A stretch of DNA of 62,950 nucleotides, taken from positions 1 through 62,950 of the forward strand of contig JAAVAE010000054.1 of the NCBI GenBank assembly GCA_014804245.1, written 5' to 3'. This DNA comes from Lachnospiraceae bacterium (GTDB taxonomy: Bacteria; Bacillota; Clostridia; Lachnospirales; Lachnospiraceae). Each line of letters starts with the position of its first letter. Position 1 is the stretch's first letter. Made by a program: the position numbers and the translations under genes. Shown here in pieces: positions 54,374 to 62,091 of the stretch. The notes beneath the pieces are model-generated. The model saw only the letters and a program-made list of their open reading frames with translations. It was not told the origin of the DNA and ran no database searches.

Positions 54374-55210
54374 ATGGCTGAGAAGAGAATGTTTGCAAAG
54401 CAGATTATTGATTCAGATGCGTTCTTAGATATGCCTTTATCTACACAGGCGTTGTATTTTCATTTGTCTATGAGGGCAGATGATGACGGATTTGTTGATA
54501 ACCCTAAAAAGATTCAGAGAATGATTGGTGCAAGTACAGATGATTTAAAGCTGCTCATAGCAAAGCGGTATGTGCTTACGTTTGAAAGTGGCGTGATTGT
54601 CATAAAACATTGGCGTATGCACAATACAATTCAAAAAGACAGGTATAAGGAAACCGTCTATTTGGAAGAAAAATCTCATTTGGTTATCAAAGGAAATAAA
54701 TCATATACTGAAAAAGACCGTATTTTAGGTGATTCAGTTGTTTTGGAAACAAAATGTTTCCAAAATGGAAACAATATGGAAACGCAGATTAGATTAGATA
54801 AGAATAGATTAGATAAGAATAATAAAGATATTGCCGGAAAACCCCCGGCAGATCCTCCGTATAAAGAGATTATTGACTATCTGAATGAGAAAACACACTC
54901 GCATTACAGACATACCACAAAGGCAACGCAACGGATAATCAATGGACGGCTTTCTGATAACTTCACAGTAGATGACTTTAAGAGAGTTATCGACATAAAA
55001 ACGGAACAATGGCTTAATGATAAAAAAATGTCCGCATACCTCAGACCAGAAACGCTTTTTGCAGCATCACATTTTGAAAGTTATCTGAATGAGGCAAGGC
55101 AAACGATCAAGCCTGAATCAAAATACCCCGGCATAAGTGAAAAGATGGCGATGGAAACAGCGTCTAAGATTGGAGATGCGGAAAGTTATGGGAATGAAGA
55201 ATTTGAGTAA
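54374..55210 (+). CDS. Phage replisome organizer (winged helix plus phage C-terminal domain)
   Basis: 278 residues. N-terminal winged helix: MFAKQIIDSDAFLDMPLSTQALYFHL, in part LPLSTQ-like DMPLSTQALYFHLSMRADDDG. A low-complexity middle (RLDKNRLDKNNK) is followed by the conserved phage C-terminal domain (EIIDYLNEKTHSHYR, RPETLFAASHFESYLN). Binds the origin, often inside its own gene, and recruits the DnaC-like loader encoded next. Confidence 0.85.
   Translation: MAEKRMFAKQIIDSDAFLDMPLSTQALYFHLSMRADDDGFVDNPKKIQRMIGASTDDLKLLIAKRYVLTFESGVIVIKHWRMHNTIQKDRYKETVYLEEKSHLVIKGNKSYTEKDRILGDSVVLETKCFQNGNNMETQIRLDKNRLDKNNKDIAGKPPADPPYKEIIDYLNEKTHSHYRHTTKATQRIINGRLSDNFTVDDFKRVIDIKTEQWLNDKKMSAYLRPETLFAASHFESYLNEARQTIKPESKYPGISEKMAMETASKIGDAESYGNEEFE
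54735..54832 (+). other. Candidate prophage origin inside organizer gene
   Basis: GGAAAC or its complement GTTTCC occurs four times in about 45 bases (54747-54785), followed by an A/T-rich tract with a 15-base direct repeat (AGATTAGATAAGAAT, twice). Iterons next to a melting tract within a replisome-organizer gene is the usual arrangement. Confidence 0.5.
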
Positions 55211-55223
55211 GGAGATCGGATAA

Positions 55224-55934
55224 GTGAACGAAGAAAATAAAGAGGTATGTCCTAACTGTGGAGGATCCGGTTATATAGAGTATGAGAAAGACGGATATAC
55301 ATTCGTAAGGGATTGTGCGTGTAAGGAAGTGCAGCAAGCTAAAGAACGCTTGGAACGCAGTGGTATTTCGGAAGAGTTTCAGAAAAAGGGTTTCAAGAAT
55401 TTTAATGATAGAGGAATGGATCTTTTGAAAAAGGCGAAAGCGATGGCGATTGACTATTGCAAAGCGTTCCCAGATATAAGGAATACAAGATATAATTCTG
55501 TGCTGTTTCAAGGTCAAGTTGGTTCTGGGAAAACGCATTTATCAATGGCTATCTGCAACGCCATTATGACGAATTATAAGACTGGTGTTTTGTATATGCC
55601 ATACCGTGAGGAAATTACGAAATTAAAGCAATGCATGAGGGATGAAATAAATTACAATAATGCAATCAGCCGCTATAAAAACGCCCCAGTTCTCATGATT
55701 GACGACTTGCTGAAAGGTAAAAACAGTGAGGCGGATGTAAACATTCTTTTTGAGATTATAAACCATAGATACTTCAAAAATATGCCTATGGTAATATCTA
55801 CCGAAAAAGGGATTGATGAACTGCTTGATTTTGATGAGGGAACAATGTCAAGGGTTATTGAAATGGCGAGAGGACACCAGATTGAGATCGTTGGTAGAGA
55901 ATATAATTACCGTCTGTATGGAGAAATGGGGTAA
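55224..55934 (+). CDS. DnaC/DnaI-like helicase loader ATPase
   Basis: 236 residues from GTG 55224 after GGAGATCGG. Zinc-binding start CPNCGGSG...CACKE, Walker A GQVGSGKTHLS, Walker B VLMIDDLLKG, sensor 1 MVISTEKG. Loads the replicative helicase at the phage origin. Confidence 0.92.
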   Translation: MNEENKEVCPNCGGSGYIEYEKDGYTFVRDCACKEVQQAKERLERSGISEEFQKKGFKNFNDRGMDLLKKAKAMAIDYCKAFPDIRNTRYNSVLFQGQVGSGKTHLSMAICNAIMTNYKTGVLYMPYREEITKLKQCMRDEINYNNAISRYKNAPVLMIDDLLKGKNSEADVNILFEIINHRYFKNMPMVISTEKGIDELLDFDEGTMSRVIEMARGHQIEIVGREYNYRLYGEMG

Positions 55935-55946
55935 GTTGACTGGATT

Positions 55947-56555
55947 ATGACGGATAAAGAAAGGTATCAGGATTTAAAAGAACGTGGGATTTGTGTTTAT
56001 TGCAAAACAGCTCCGGCAGAGGATGGGAAAACAACTTGCCGTGTATGCCGTGAAAAGTATAGAAAACAGACCGCAGAAAAAAGAGCGGTGTTGAGGGAAC
56101 TTGGAATCTGTACGGAGTGTGGCAGCAGACGTGTATACGGTGATGAAAAAATATGCCTTGAGTGCTCAGCAAGAAAATATGCTTTAAATCTCAAACAGAA
56201 GCGGAATCCTGAAAAAGAAAGACAATATCAAAAGGACAGGCGGCAGAAACTTAAAGAAATGGGAATTTGTGTGAAATGCGCAAAGCGGAAAGCTGAGAAC
56301 GGAAAAACACGATGCGGAATATGCAATGCGGCAGAACGCCAAAGGGCAAAGAAATCTAGAGGGCAGGAAATAGATAGGTCGGAAAGACCGTCATACGAAA
56401 TGTGCTATTTTTGCGGAAATTACATATCAAGTGGAAAGATATGTCCTAAATGTTCTGAGAGAGTCGCTAAAAATCTTCCAGAGGAAAGCGATAATAAGTT
56501 GTGGCGAATGTATGAAAGTGCAAGGATTTTACAGGTAACGGCAAACAAACGCTAA
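55947..56555 (+). CDS. Phage zinc-knuckle protein (four CxxC pairs)
   Basis: 202 residues, strongly basic. Four similar knuckles: CVYCKTAPAEDGKTTCRVC, GICTECGSRRVYGDEKICLEC, GICVKCAKRKAENGKTRCGIC and CYFCGNYISSGKICPKC, joined by helical KR-rich linkers. Looks like an internally repeated nucleic-acid-binding protein. No enzyme motif; function unknown. Ribosome site is weak, so translation may be coupled to the loader gene. Confidence 0.75.
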   Translation: MTDKERYQDLKERGICVYCKTAPAEDGKTTCRVCREKYRKQTAEKRAVLRELGICTECGSRRVYGDEKICLECSARKYALNLKQKRNPEKERQYQKDRRQKLKEMGICVKCAKRKAENGKTRCGICNAAERQRAKKSRGQEIDRSERPSYEMCYFCGNYISSGKICPKCSERVAKNLPEESDNKLWRMYESARILQVTANKR

Positions 56556-56632
56556 TTTTTTTGAAACAGATTCTCTCTGAAAGAGTGTTTTTGTGAAACA
56601 CCAATATAACAAAAGAGGGAAAAAAAGAGGAA

Positions 56633-57181
56633 ATGAATGAGGTTTGGAAATCGATAAGTGGTTATGAAGGCAGATATGAGGTTAGCAATCTTGGCAGAGT
56701 AAGGTCGATTCCTAGATATGTTGATAATCACACAGGGAAAAAATTGATAAAAGAGAAAATTGTAAGTCAACACATAAATGACAGAGGATATGTGATTGTT
56801 TCGCTCAATAAGGAAACAAAAAGAAAAACTTATAAAGTTCATAGACTCGTTGCAGAAGCGTTTATTGAAAATCATTTTAATAAGCCACAAGTAAACCATA
56901 TTGATGGAGATAAAACAAATAACCGAGTAGAGAATCTTGAATGGAATGATAATTCCGAAAATCAGCGGCATGCATACAGAACAGGGTTAAATAAACCATC
57001 TGGAAAGTCTGGAAAACCTAAAAGAGGGGTTATGCAGCTTGATGTACATGGAAATGAGATAGGTAGGTTTGATTCTATAGCAAGGGCATCGGTTGAAACG
57101 ACAACCTCTGCTTCTAATATTGGCGAATGTTGTAGGGGCAAAAGAAAGAGCGCAAATGGCTATAAATGGAGATATGGATAG
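56633..57181 (+). CDS. HNH homing-type endonuclease with NUMOD4
   Basis: 182 residues. NUMOD4 start (WKSISGYEGRYEVSNLGRVRS), HNH core (VHRLVAEAFI, VNHIDGDKTNNRVENLEW) and a NUMOD1-like helix-turn-helix end (IARASVETTTSASNI). A free-standing homing endonuclease. A/T-rich codon use differs from its neighbours, consistent with recent insertion directly before the methylase gene. Confidence 0.9.
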   Translation: MNEVWKSISGYEGRYEVSNLGRVRSIPRYVDNHTGKKLIKEKIVSQHINDRGYVIVSLNKETKRKTYKVHRLVAEAFIENHFNKPQVNHIDGDKTNNRVENLEWNDNSENQRHAYRTGLNKPSGKSGKPKRGVMQLDVHGNEIGRFDSIARASVETTTSASNIGECCRGKRKSANGYKWRYG

Positions 57182-57195
57182 AAAGGAATAGATAA

Positions 57196-58314
57196 ATGGA
57201 ACAAATTACAATGTTTGACATAATGTACCCAACATTCAAAATAGATAAGCCAATTAGATTGATTGAGCTTTTTAGTGGTGTTAGTTCACAGGCTATGGCC
57301 TTGCGGGATTTAGGTGCAGAATTTGAGCATTATCTCACTTGTGAATGGGAAGTGAATGCAGTTGCTTCATGTAAGGCGATACATTTTGGAAATGACAACA
57401 CTGATTATTCTGCTGAGTATTCAGAAAATGAGTTGATAGATATTCTGTTTGGAATGGGAATATCAGCAAATGGTAAAAATGCGCTTACGAGGGAACAGAT
57501 AAGCAAACACCAGAACCGCAGCGTATGGTTAAGGGAAACTTACAATAACATCAAGGCAACCCATAACCTTGTGAACATTATGGCAGTAAAGGGGAATGAC
57601 TTAGGTATTGTTGATACTGATAAATACATATATCTTCTCACATACTCATTTCCATGCCAGGACTTGTCACTTGCCGGAAAGAGAAAGGGTATGGCAAAAG
57701 GCGGCGGAACACGATCAGGACTACTATGGGAAGTTGAACGGCTGCTGAATGAGGTTGAACATCTTCCACAGATACTTCTCATGGAGAACGTGCCGCAGGT
57801 AGTAAGCGAAGAGAATATTGATGACTTTCAGGATTGGATGAGGTTTCTTGAAAGCAAAGGATATAAGAATTACGGGGAAATCCTCAATGCCAAAGATTAC
57901 GGTGTGGCACAGAACCGGGAGCGGTATTTCATGGTATCAGTTCTGGGAGATTATAATTATAAGTTTCCGCAACCTATTGAGCTGACAAGCACTATGAAAG
58001 ACTACTTAGAACCGGAAGTTGCAGAAAACTACTACATTAACTCGCAAAAGGCATTGGATTTAATAGCCAATCTGGTTAATAGCGGACAACTCACTGATAA
58101 GAGAACGTCAAATACGGTTCGGGGGCAGAGGCTCAATAGACCGGCATCAGTGGGATGCAGTAGTGGAGAAAAAGTAATACCAGCACGTATGAATTACAAC
58201 CGTATTGATAGTATCAATGATGACACAGCAAAAGCAATTATGGCGAGAGATTATAAAGGGTTCGGAACATCAGTTGAAACACAGAATGGAGTAAGAGATG
58301 AGCAACCAGATTGA
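57196..58314 (+). CDS. C5-cytosine DNA methyltransferase, catalytic N-terminal part
   Basis: 372 residues. Motif I LIELFSGVSSQAMAL, catalytic motif IV YSFPCQDLSLAG with Cys, motif VI LLMENVPQV, motif VIII VAQNRERYFMV. The frame ends at TGA 58312-58314 in the middle of the variable (target recognition) region, overlapping the next short ORF. Motifs IX and X are not here but are found at 59,780-59,930. It could act with that ORF as a split enzyme, as known for M.AquI, or be one part of a gene interrupted by frame changes. Confidence 0.88.
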   Translation: MEQITMFDIMYPTFKIDKPIRLIELFSGVSSQAMALRDLGAEFEHYLTCEWEVNAVASCKAIHFGNDNTDYSAEYSENELIDILFGMGISANGKNALTREQISKHQNRSVWLRETYNNIKATHNLVNIMAVKGNDLGIVDTDKYIYLLTYSFPCQDLSLAGKRKGMAKGGGTRSGLLWEVERLLNEVEHLPQILLMENVPQVVSEENIDDFQDWMRFLESKGYKNYGEILNAKDYGVAQNRERYFMVSVLGDYNYKFPQPIELTSTMKDYLEPEVAENYYINSQKALDLIANLVNSGQLTDKRTSNTVRGQRLNRPASVGCSSGEKVIPARMNYNRIDSINDDTAKAIMARDYKGFGTSVETQNGVRDEQPD

Positions 58315-58483
58315 AGTGATTGGATCACTTAATCCTGAGAAAGAGTGTCAGGATAGGGTCCGTGTTCTTTCGGGGGGGGGTATTTGTCAAGCGTTACGAG
58401 CCACGGATTACAAGGATCCTCCGAAAGTATTAGTTCTTGATAGAGGTAAATCAGATGCAAAAGGAAGTAAAGCAGATAGGTAA
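58298..58483 (+). CDS. Methylase variable-region module A (G9 tract inside)
   Basis: 61 codons. ATG 58298 with GGAG 7 bases before and a 17-base overlap with the methylase ORF. Content: IGSLNPEKECQDRVRVLS, glycines from the G9 run, ICQALRATDYKDPPKVLV. This is the repeating element of phage C5-methylase target regions (IG-N..., RVY..GI.PAL.A..., PKVLV). In frame through the tract at the present length. Confidence 0.6.
   Translation: MSNQIEVIGSLNPEKECQDRVRVLSGGGICQALRATDYKDPPKVLVLDRGKSDAKGSKADR
58372..58380 (+). repeat. Poly-G tract 1 (G9)
   Basis: Nine G followed by TATTTG, inside module A. Confidence 0.95.
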
Positions 58484-58643
58484 TATATATGGTTTCGATG
58501 GTGGGAATTATGCAGGTAATGTCTATGAAAAAGAGGGGTTGTGTCCGGCAATAAGAGCAAATAGCGGTGGAAATACGCAACCAATGATAATTGTGCCTGA
58601 ACCTGCGGGGGGGGGTACTGCGAATGTTTATCAGGACAAATAA
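58455..58643 (+). CDS. Methylase variable-region module B (G8 tract near 3' end)
   Basis: 62 codons. ATG 58455 with GAGG 8 bases before. Repeats the pattern of module A: IGNIYGFDGGNYAGNVYEKEG, in part NVYEKEGLCPAIRANSGG, then PMIIVPEPA and glycines from a G8 tract. After the tract the frame runs into TAA 58641-58643. One more G would instead continue it in frame into module C. Confidence 0.6.
   Translation: MQKEVKQIGNIYGFDGGNYAGNVYEKEGLCPAIRANSGGNTQPMIIVPEPAGGGTANVYQDK
58608..58615 (+). repeat. Poly-G tract 2 (G8)
   Basis: Eight G followed by TACTGCGAA; the length decides whether modules B and C are joined. Confidence 0.95.
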
Positions 58644-58735
58644 TATGCGAGCAGCGTAGTGATGAAGGAATACGATTCTTCCAAGACGGATGCTGCGGAA
58701 CCATACGAACAACAGACGGAGGTGGGGATAAGAGA

Positions 58736-58921
58736 GTGATTGAGCAGATTATTGTTGCAAGCCGCGGAAGAAACCCAAACAATCCATCGGACAGAACTAC
58801 CGGCGCACCTACTGAGCAGAGATTAGAACCAAATCTTGACGGAGTAAGCAATACGATTACTACCGTCCAAAAGGATAATTATGTGTTGGAGATAAGAAAC
58901 GGAGTAGACGCTGATGAATGA
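58736..58921 (+). CDS. Methylase variable-region module C
   Basis: GTG 58736 with GGAGGTGGGG 8 bases before. Content: QIIVASRGRNPNNPSDR, EPNLDGVSNTITTVQKDNY. The same frame is open upstream to the G8 tract and encodes ICEQRSDEGIRFFQDG and GTIRTTDGGGDKR, which belong to the same repeat type, so module C truly begins at the tract and is cut off from module B only by tract length. Confidence 0.58.
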   Translation: MIEQIIVASRGRNPNNPSDRTTGAPTEQRLEPNLDGVSNTITTVQKDNYVLEIRNGVDADE

Positions 58922-59114
58922 ACAAATAATGCCTAAATTGGTTGGAGGAATAGGGGAAATAAACTTCGGAAAGCAGTATAGGCAGGGGAATAGAGTGTAT
59001 GATTCTAATTCAATAGCAATGTGCTTACTATCTCAACCGGTAGGAAACACTGGTGGATATTCATATTTGTATCTTGTTGAGGAAAAAGAAAGGAAAGAGA
59101 TAACAGATGGGTAA
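58914..59114 (+). CDS. Methylase variable-region module D
   Basis: 66 codons. ATG 58914 overlaps the stop of module C and has GGAG 9 bases before. Content: PKLVGGIGEINFGKQYRQGN, RVYDSNSIAMCLLSQPVG, YLYLVEE: again the IG...RVY... repeat. Confidence 0.58.
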   Translation: MNEQIMPKLVGGIGEINFGKQYRQGNRVYDSNSIAMCLLSQPVGNTGGYSYLYLVEEKERKEITDG

Positions 59115-60009
59115 GTGTGTGTGGATTTTCAGAAAGGTCAGAAATGAATACGGAAAACAGATACGAAAGGCTTATGAAAGCCATGAGGTATCTGAAAAGC
59201 GTTCAAACATGATCGAACTGGAAATCAGACCAGACGGTGTATCAAATACAATCACAACGGTTCAAAAATACAATCTGTTATTGGAGCGATTGATTATGGA
59301 AAAAGTTAAGATACGGCAAGCTACAAAGAAAGGCTATATAGAGTGCGAGGTTGGTGGCGTTGCAGACTTTTCCTATCCTACAAGTGAGTTGCGGCGCGGT
59401 AGAGTGCAGGGCGGAGGTAATATATGCCCTACGATAACGGCGCAAAGTATGGGGATTTGCCGTATTGAAAAAGTTATCGGGGGGGGGTACTGCGATATGC
59501 GAGAAAATTGCAATATGGATAATAACCCTGTTGCATGGGGAGGACTGCAAGAACATCAGCACCCAAGGTTAGACGGGATATCCCCGGCATTAACGGCGGC
59601 AATGGGGATGGGCGGAGGTCAAACACCAATATTTACAGAAAGGAGAGATGAAGATATGGCTAAAATAGGGCAAATATCAAATGAGGGAAGCCAATGCGGA
59701 TCCGTATTTTCTGACAATGACAGTATGGCAACGCTAACAGCCGGAACACATGGTTATGCCAATCCTCATATCTGTACTAAGTACAGAATTAGAAAACTCA
59801 CACCGTTGGAATGTTGGCGGCTTATGGGATTTTCTGATGAGGATTTCCGTAAGGCAGAGGAAGTAAACAGTAATACACAGCTTTATAAGCAGGCTGGCAA
59901 CAGTATAGTTGAGAATGTCCTTGTGGCAATATTCGGCCAAATGCTTCCGGGGAAAGAAACGGCATATACGGAACTCGGCAACAAAAACTATAACAAAGAA
60001 AAGGAGTAA
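59107..60009 (+). CDS. C5-methyltransferase C-terminal part with further modules (G9 tract inside)
   Basis: 300 codons. ATG 59107 overlaps the stop of module D. Starts with a segment like other methylase linkers (YGKQIRKAYESHEVSEKR, RPDGVSNTITTVQKYN, a copy of the module C end), then more repeats (RRGRVQGGGNICPTITAQS, IGGGYCDMRENC from G9, HPRLDGISPALTAAM, IGQISNEGSQCGSVFSDN). It ends with motif IX/X: RIRKLTPLECWRLMGF and NTQLYKQAGNSIVENVL, which complete a C5 methyltransferase. Confidence 0.78.
   Translation: MGKCVWIFRKVRNEYGKQIRKAYESHEVSEKRSNMIELEIRPDGVSNTITTVQKYNLLLERLIMEKVKIRQATKKGYIECEVGGVADFSYPTSELRRGRVQGGGNICPTITAQSMGICRIEKVIGGGYCDMRENCNMDNNPVAWGGLQEHQHPRLDGISPALTAAMGMGGGQTPIFTERRDEDMAKIGQISNEGSQCGSVFSDNDSMATLTAGTHGYANPHICTKYRIRKLTPLECWRLMGFSDEDFRKAEEVNSNTQLYKQAGNSIVENVLVAIFGQMLPGKETAYTELGNKNYNKEKE
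59479..59487 (+). repeat. Poly-G tract 3 (G9)
   Basis: Nine G followed by TACTGCGAT, nearly the same context as tract 2. In frame at this length. Confidence 0.95.
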
Positions 60010-60015
60010 AAACAG

Positions 60016-60723
60016 ATGCTGATAACACAGGATAGAAATAATTTTTGGATGCTGAATTGGTTGGATGAATTTATGATCGGTCATAAAGGGTTTATCTGCG
60101 GAGGCTGCTTTAAAAATATCTTCAATCGTGAAAAGGTTAAGGATTTAGATATTTTCTTTGAATCTGAATCGGATTTTGAAGAAGCAGTTACATATTTTGA
60201 CAGCCAGACGCCGGGATATGACGGAGATGATATAAGAGATGAAGCCTATATTTTCTGTTATGAGAACAAGAATGTCAAGGCATATAAGCATATCAAAACA
60301 GGAATCAGGATTGAACTTTGCTGCAAGATATACGGAAAGGCGGTGGAAATTCTGGATAAGTTCGATTTCACAATCGCTAAATTCGCCTATTGCAAGGTAG
60401 CAGTCGAGGACGAAACAGGAGTGGAGTATGACGGATTTTCAATGGAACTCAATGCTGAAACTTTGGGATATGAGAAACCGAAGACCCATATTGAGTACAG
60501 AATCCTTATGGATGACAAGTTTTTTGAACATTTACACATGAAACGTCTTGTCACGGATAAAGACATCTTATATCCAATGAGTACGTTTGAACGGATGTTC
60601 CGGTATGCAAAATATGGGTATTTCCCTTGTAAGGAAACAAAAATGAAAATAATTCAGGCATTACGAGAATTATCAGATGAACAGGTAGAGTTGTCAGAGA
60701 GTCTTTATGATGGGATGGACTGA
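60016..60723 (+). CDS. Phage nucleotidyltransferase-like protein
   Basis: 235 residues. KGFICGGCFKNIFNREKVKDLDIFFE (in part GGCFKNIFNREKVKDLDIFF) fits the GG...D-x-D core of minimal Pol-beta nucleotidyltransferases; IELCCKIYG would supply the third acidic strand position. Substrate unknown. AAGGAG upstream. Confidence 0.7.
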   Translation: MLITQDRNNFWMLNWLDEFMIGHKGFICGGCFKNIFNREKVKDLDIFFESESDFEEAVTYFDSQTPGYDGDDIRDEAYIFCYENKNVKAYKHIKTGIRIELCCKIYGKAVEILDKFDFTIAKFAYCKVAVEDETGVEYDGFSMELNAETLGYEKPKTHIEYRILMDDKFFEHLHMKRLVTDKDILYPMSTFERMFRYAKYGYFPCKETKMKIIQALRELSDEQVELSESLYDGMD

Positions 60724-60736
60724 ATAGGAGGGAGTC

Positions 60737-60907
60737 GTGTTAAAAAATGAAAGTGAAATAAGGGCAGGCATGATCCAGACATTAAAGGCGCAAATCGAGG
60801 CGGTTGAAACGGACGATGAATTTCAGTATATCGTAAATAACGCAAAGCAACAAGTGTATGCCTATGTTTTGTGCATGAATGAGTATGGGAGAGATTTAAA
60901 AAAATAG
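60737..60907 (+). CDS. Short phage protein, 56 aa
   Basis: GTG 60737 preceded by AGGAGGGAG. Encodes a helical, acidic product (MIQTLKAQIEAVETDDEF, NNAKQQVYAYVLCMNEYG) ending TAG 60905-60907, 10 bases before the next gene. No family recognised. Confidence 0.55.
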   Translation: MLKNESEIRAGMIQTLKAQIEAVETDDEFQYIVNNAKQQVYAYVLCMNEYGRDLKK

Positions 60908-60917
60908 GAGGTTGACT

Positions 60918-61202
60918 ATGGCAAAGAAAAGAAGTTGTAGACGAACGGAAACAGAGGACAAGATTCACGACAAAGCGGTTAAAATGCGCAAGATGACGGA
61001 TGAACAGTTGGTAAATTACGTCAATAATCGGGTGGAGAAAGCTGAAAACGATGGATTTAATCGAGGCAAGTGTTTCGGCGGCGGTAAATCAATCAGTGAT
61101 TTTGTCAAGGAACTTTCGGAACTGCGAGGTATCGGAGCAGCAACGGTAAGCAAAATCAAGGCATATGCGGAAGAAATGGGATATATGGAGGGCAATGTAT
61201 GA
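60918..61202 (+). CDS. Small helix-hairpin-helix protein
   Basis: 94 residues; ATG 60918 after GGAGG. Basic N-terminus (KKRSCRRTETEDK), then at the C-terminus ELRGIGAATVSKIKAYAEE, a helix-hairpin-helix DNA-backbone-binding motif. Overlaps the next gene by four bases (ATGA). Confidence 0.65.
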   Translation: MAKKRSCRRTETEDKIHDKAVKMRKMTDEQLVNYVNNRVEKAENDGFNRGKCFGGGKSISDFVKELSELRGIGAATVSKIKAYAEEMGYMEGNV

Positions 61203-61792
61203 GCATAAGACCTTACATAGACAATAAGATGCTGAAAATTGATGGCAGAATGATCCCTTATCCATTGACAACAGCAGCAGATTATCTTGAAGCAAAACAT
61301 GGAATGTCAGATAAGGAAATAGAGGATTTTATTGATAACCATTATGAACAGTATTCTATGCTCAATGCCATAATTGCAATGAAGCAGAGCTGTTTTCTTC
61401 TTAGACACACGGAATATAGCTGTGGGAGTTTATCAAACAGCCTCTATACACATAAAAACGAGATGATAGTCAAATACAATGAAACCTACGATAAGCCGTT
61501 TGATGAGGATTTCTACGAGAATTACAGAAAAAATTTATCAAAGGTGGTGGAACATCTCAAAGATGTGGATTTATCTGATCTGAAAAGACCGATTGCCGTT
61601 ATATATGATAAACCATTGGACTTCCCAGACAAATTTGTAATAAGGATTTTTGATATGGAGAATCCAACAAATATTGTTGCGCTAACCGACAGCATGAGAG
61701 AGTGCCATATGGAATGTATAGATGCGGGATTTAGAACCAGAATTGCAAGAAGTAAGGATGACGATTGGCCCATCGTAGAGAGTTGGATATAG
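61199..61792 (+). CDS. Hypothetical phage protein, 197 aa
   Basis: No recognised domain. Mixed alpha/beta, moderately acidic; segments PLTTAADYLEAKHGMSDKE and RPIAVIYDKPLDFPDKFVIR look structured. Coupled to the upstream helix-hairpin-helix gene. Confidence 0.6.
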   Translation: MSIRPYIDNKMLKIDGRMIPYPLTTAADYLEAKHGMSDKEIEDFIDNHYEQYSMLNAIIAMKQSCFLLRHTEYSCGSLSNSLYTHKNEMIVKYNETYDKPFDEDFYENYRKNLSKVVEHLKDVDLSDLKRPIAVIYDKPLDFPDKFVIRIFDMENPTNIVALTDSMRECHMECIDAGFRTRIARSKDDDWPIVESWI

Positions 61793-61803
61793 GGAGGAAT
61801 TGT

Positions 61804-62091
61804 ATGAAAATATCAATTTCAATGAATTTACAAATAACAGCAAAACCGAAAAACAATCATTATGAGGATCTGAATGTTGGGGAGGGTTATCCGGTTAAGA
61901 TGATTAACATGGGGCAGTCGAGTATGTCCGTACTTCTGGAAGATAAGAGAGAAAGTTACAATTCTGTTCATTTTGACTTTTATCTAGGAGAAAAGGAGAT
62001 TGACATATACAAGAGCGGCCTCATAAACGGGTACAGAACTTTGCATCTTCCGGGAATCTGGTATGTGGATGGAAAGGATGGAAGATTATGA
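61804..62091 (+). CDS. Hypothetical phage protein, 95 aa
   Basis: ATG 61804 after GGAGG. Strand-rich (KISISMNLQITAKP, SSMSVLLEDK, HFDFYLGEKEIDIY, LHLPGIWYVDG). No family recognised. Overlaps the adenine methylase start by four bases. Confidence 0.6.
   Translation: MKISISMNLQITAKPKNNHYEDLNVGEGYPVKMINMGQSSMSVLLEDKRESYNSVHFDFYLGEKEIDIYKSGLINGYRTLHLPGIWYVDGKDGRL

Noticed and set aside
57196-60009. Diversity-generating retroelement acting on the methylase
   Set aside because: No reverse transcriptase, no template/variable repeat pair and no adenine-biased changes were seen.
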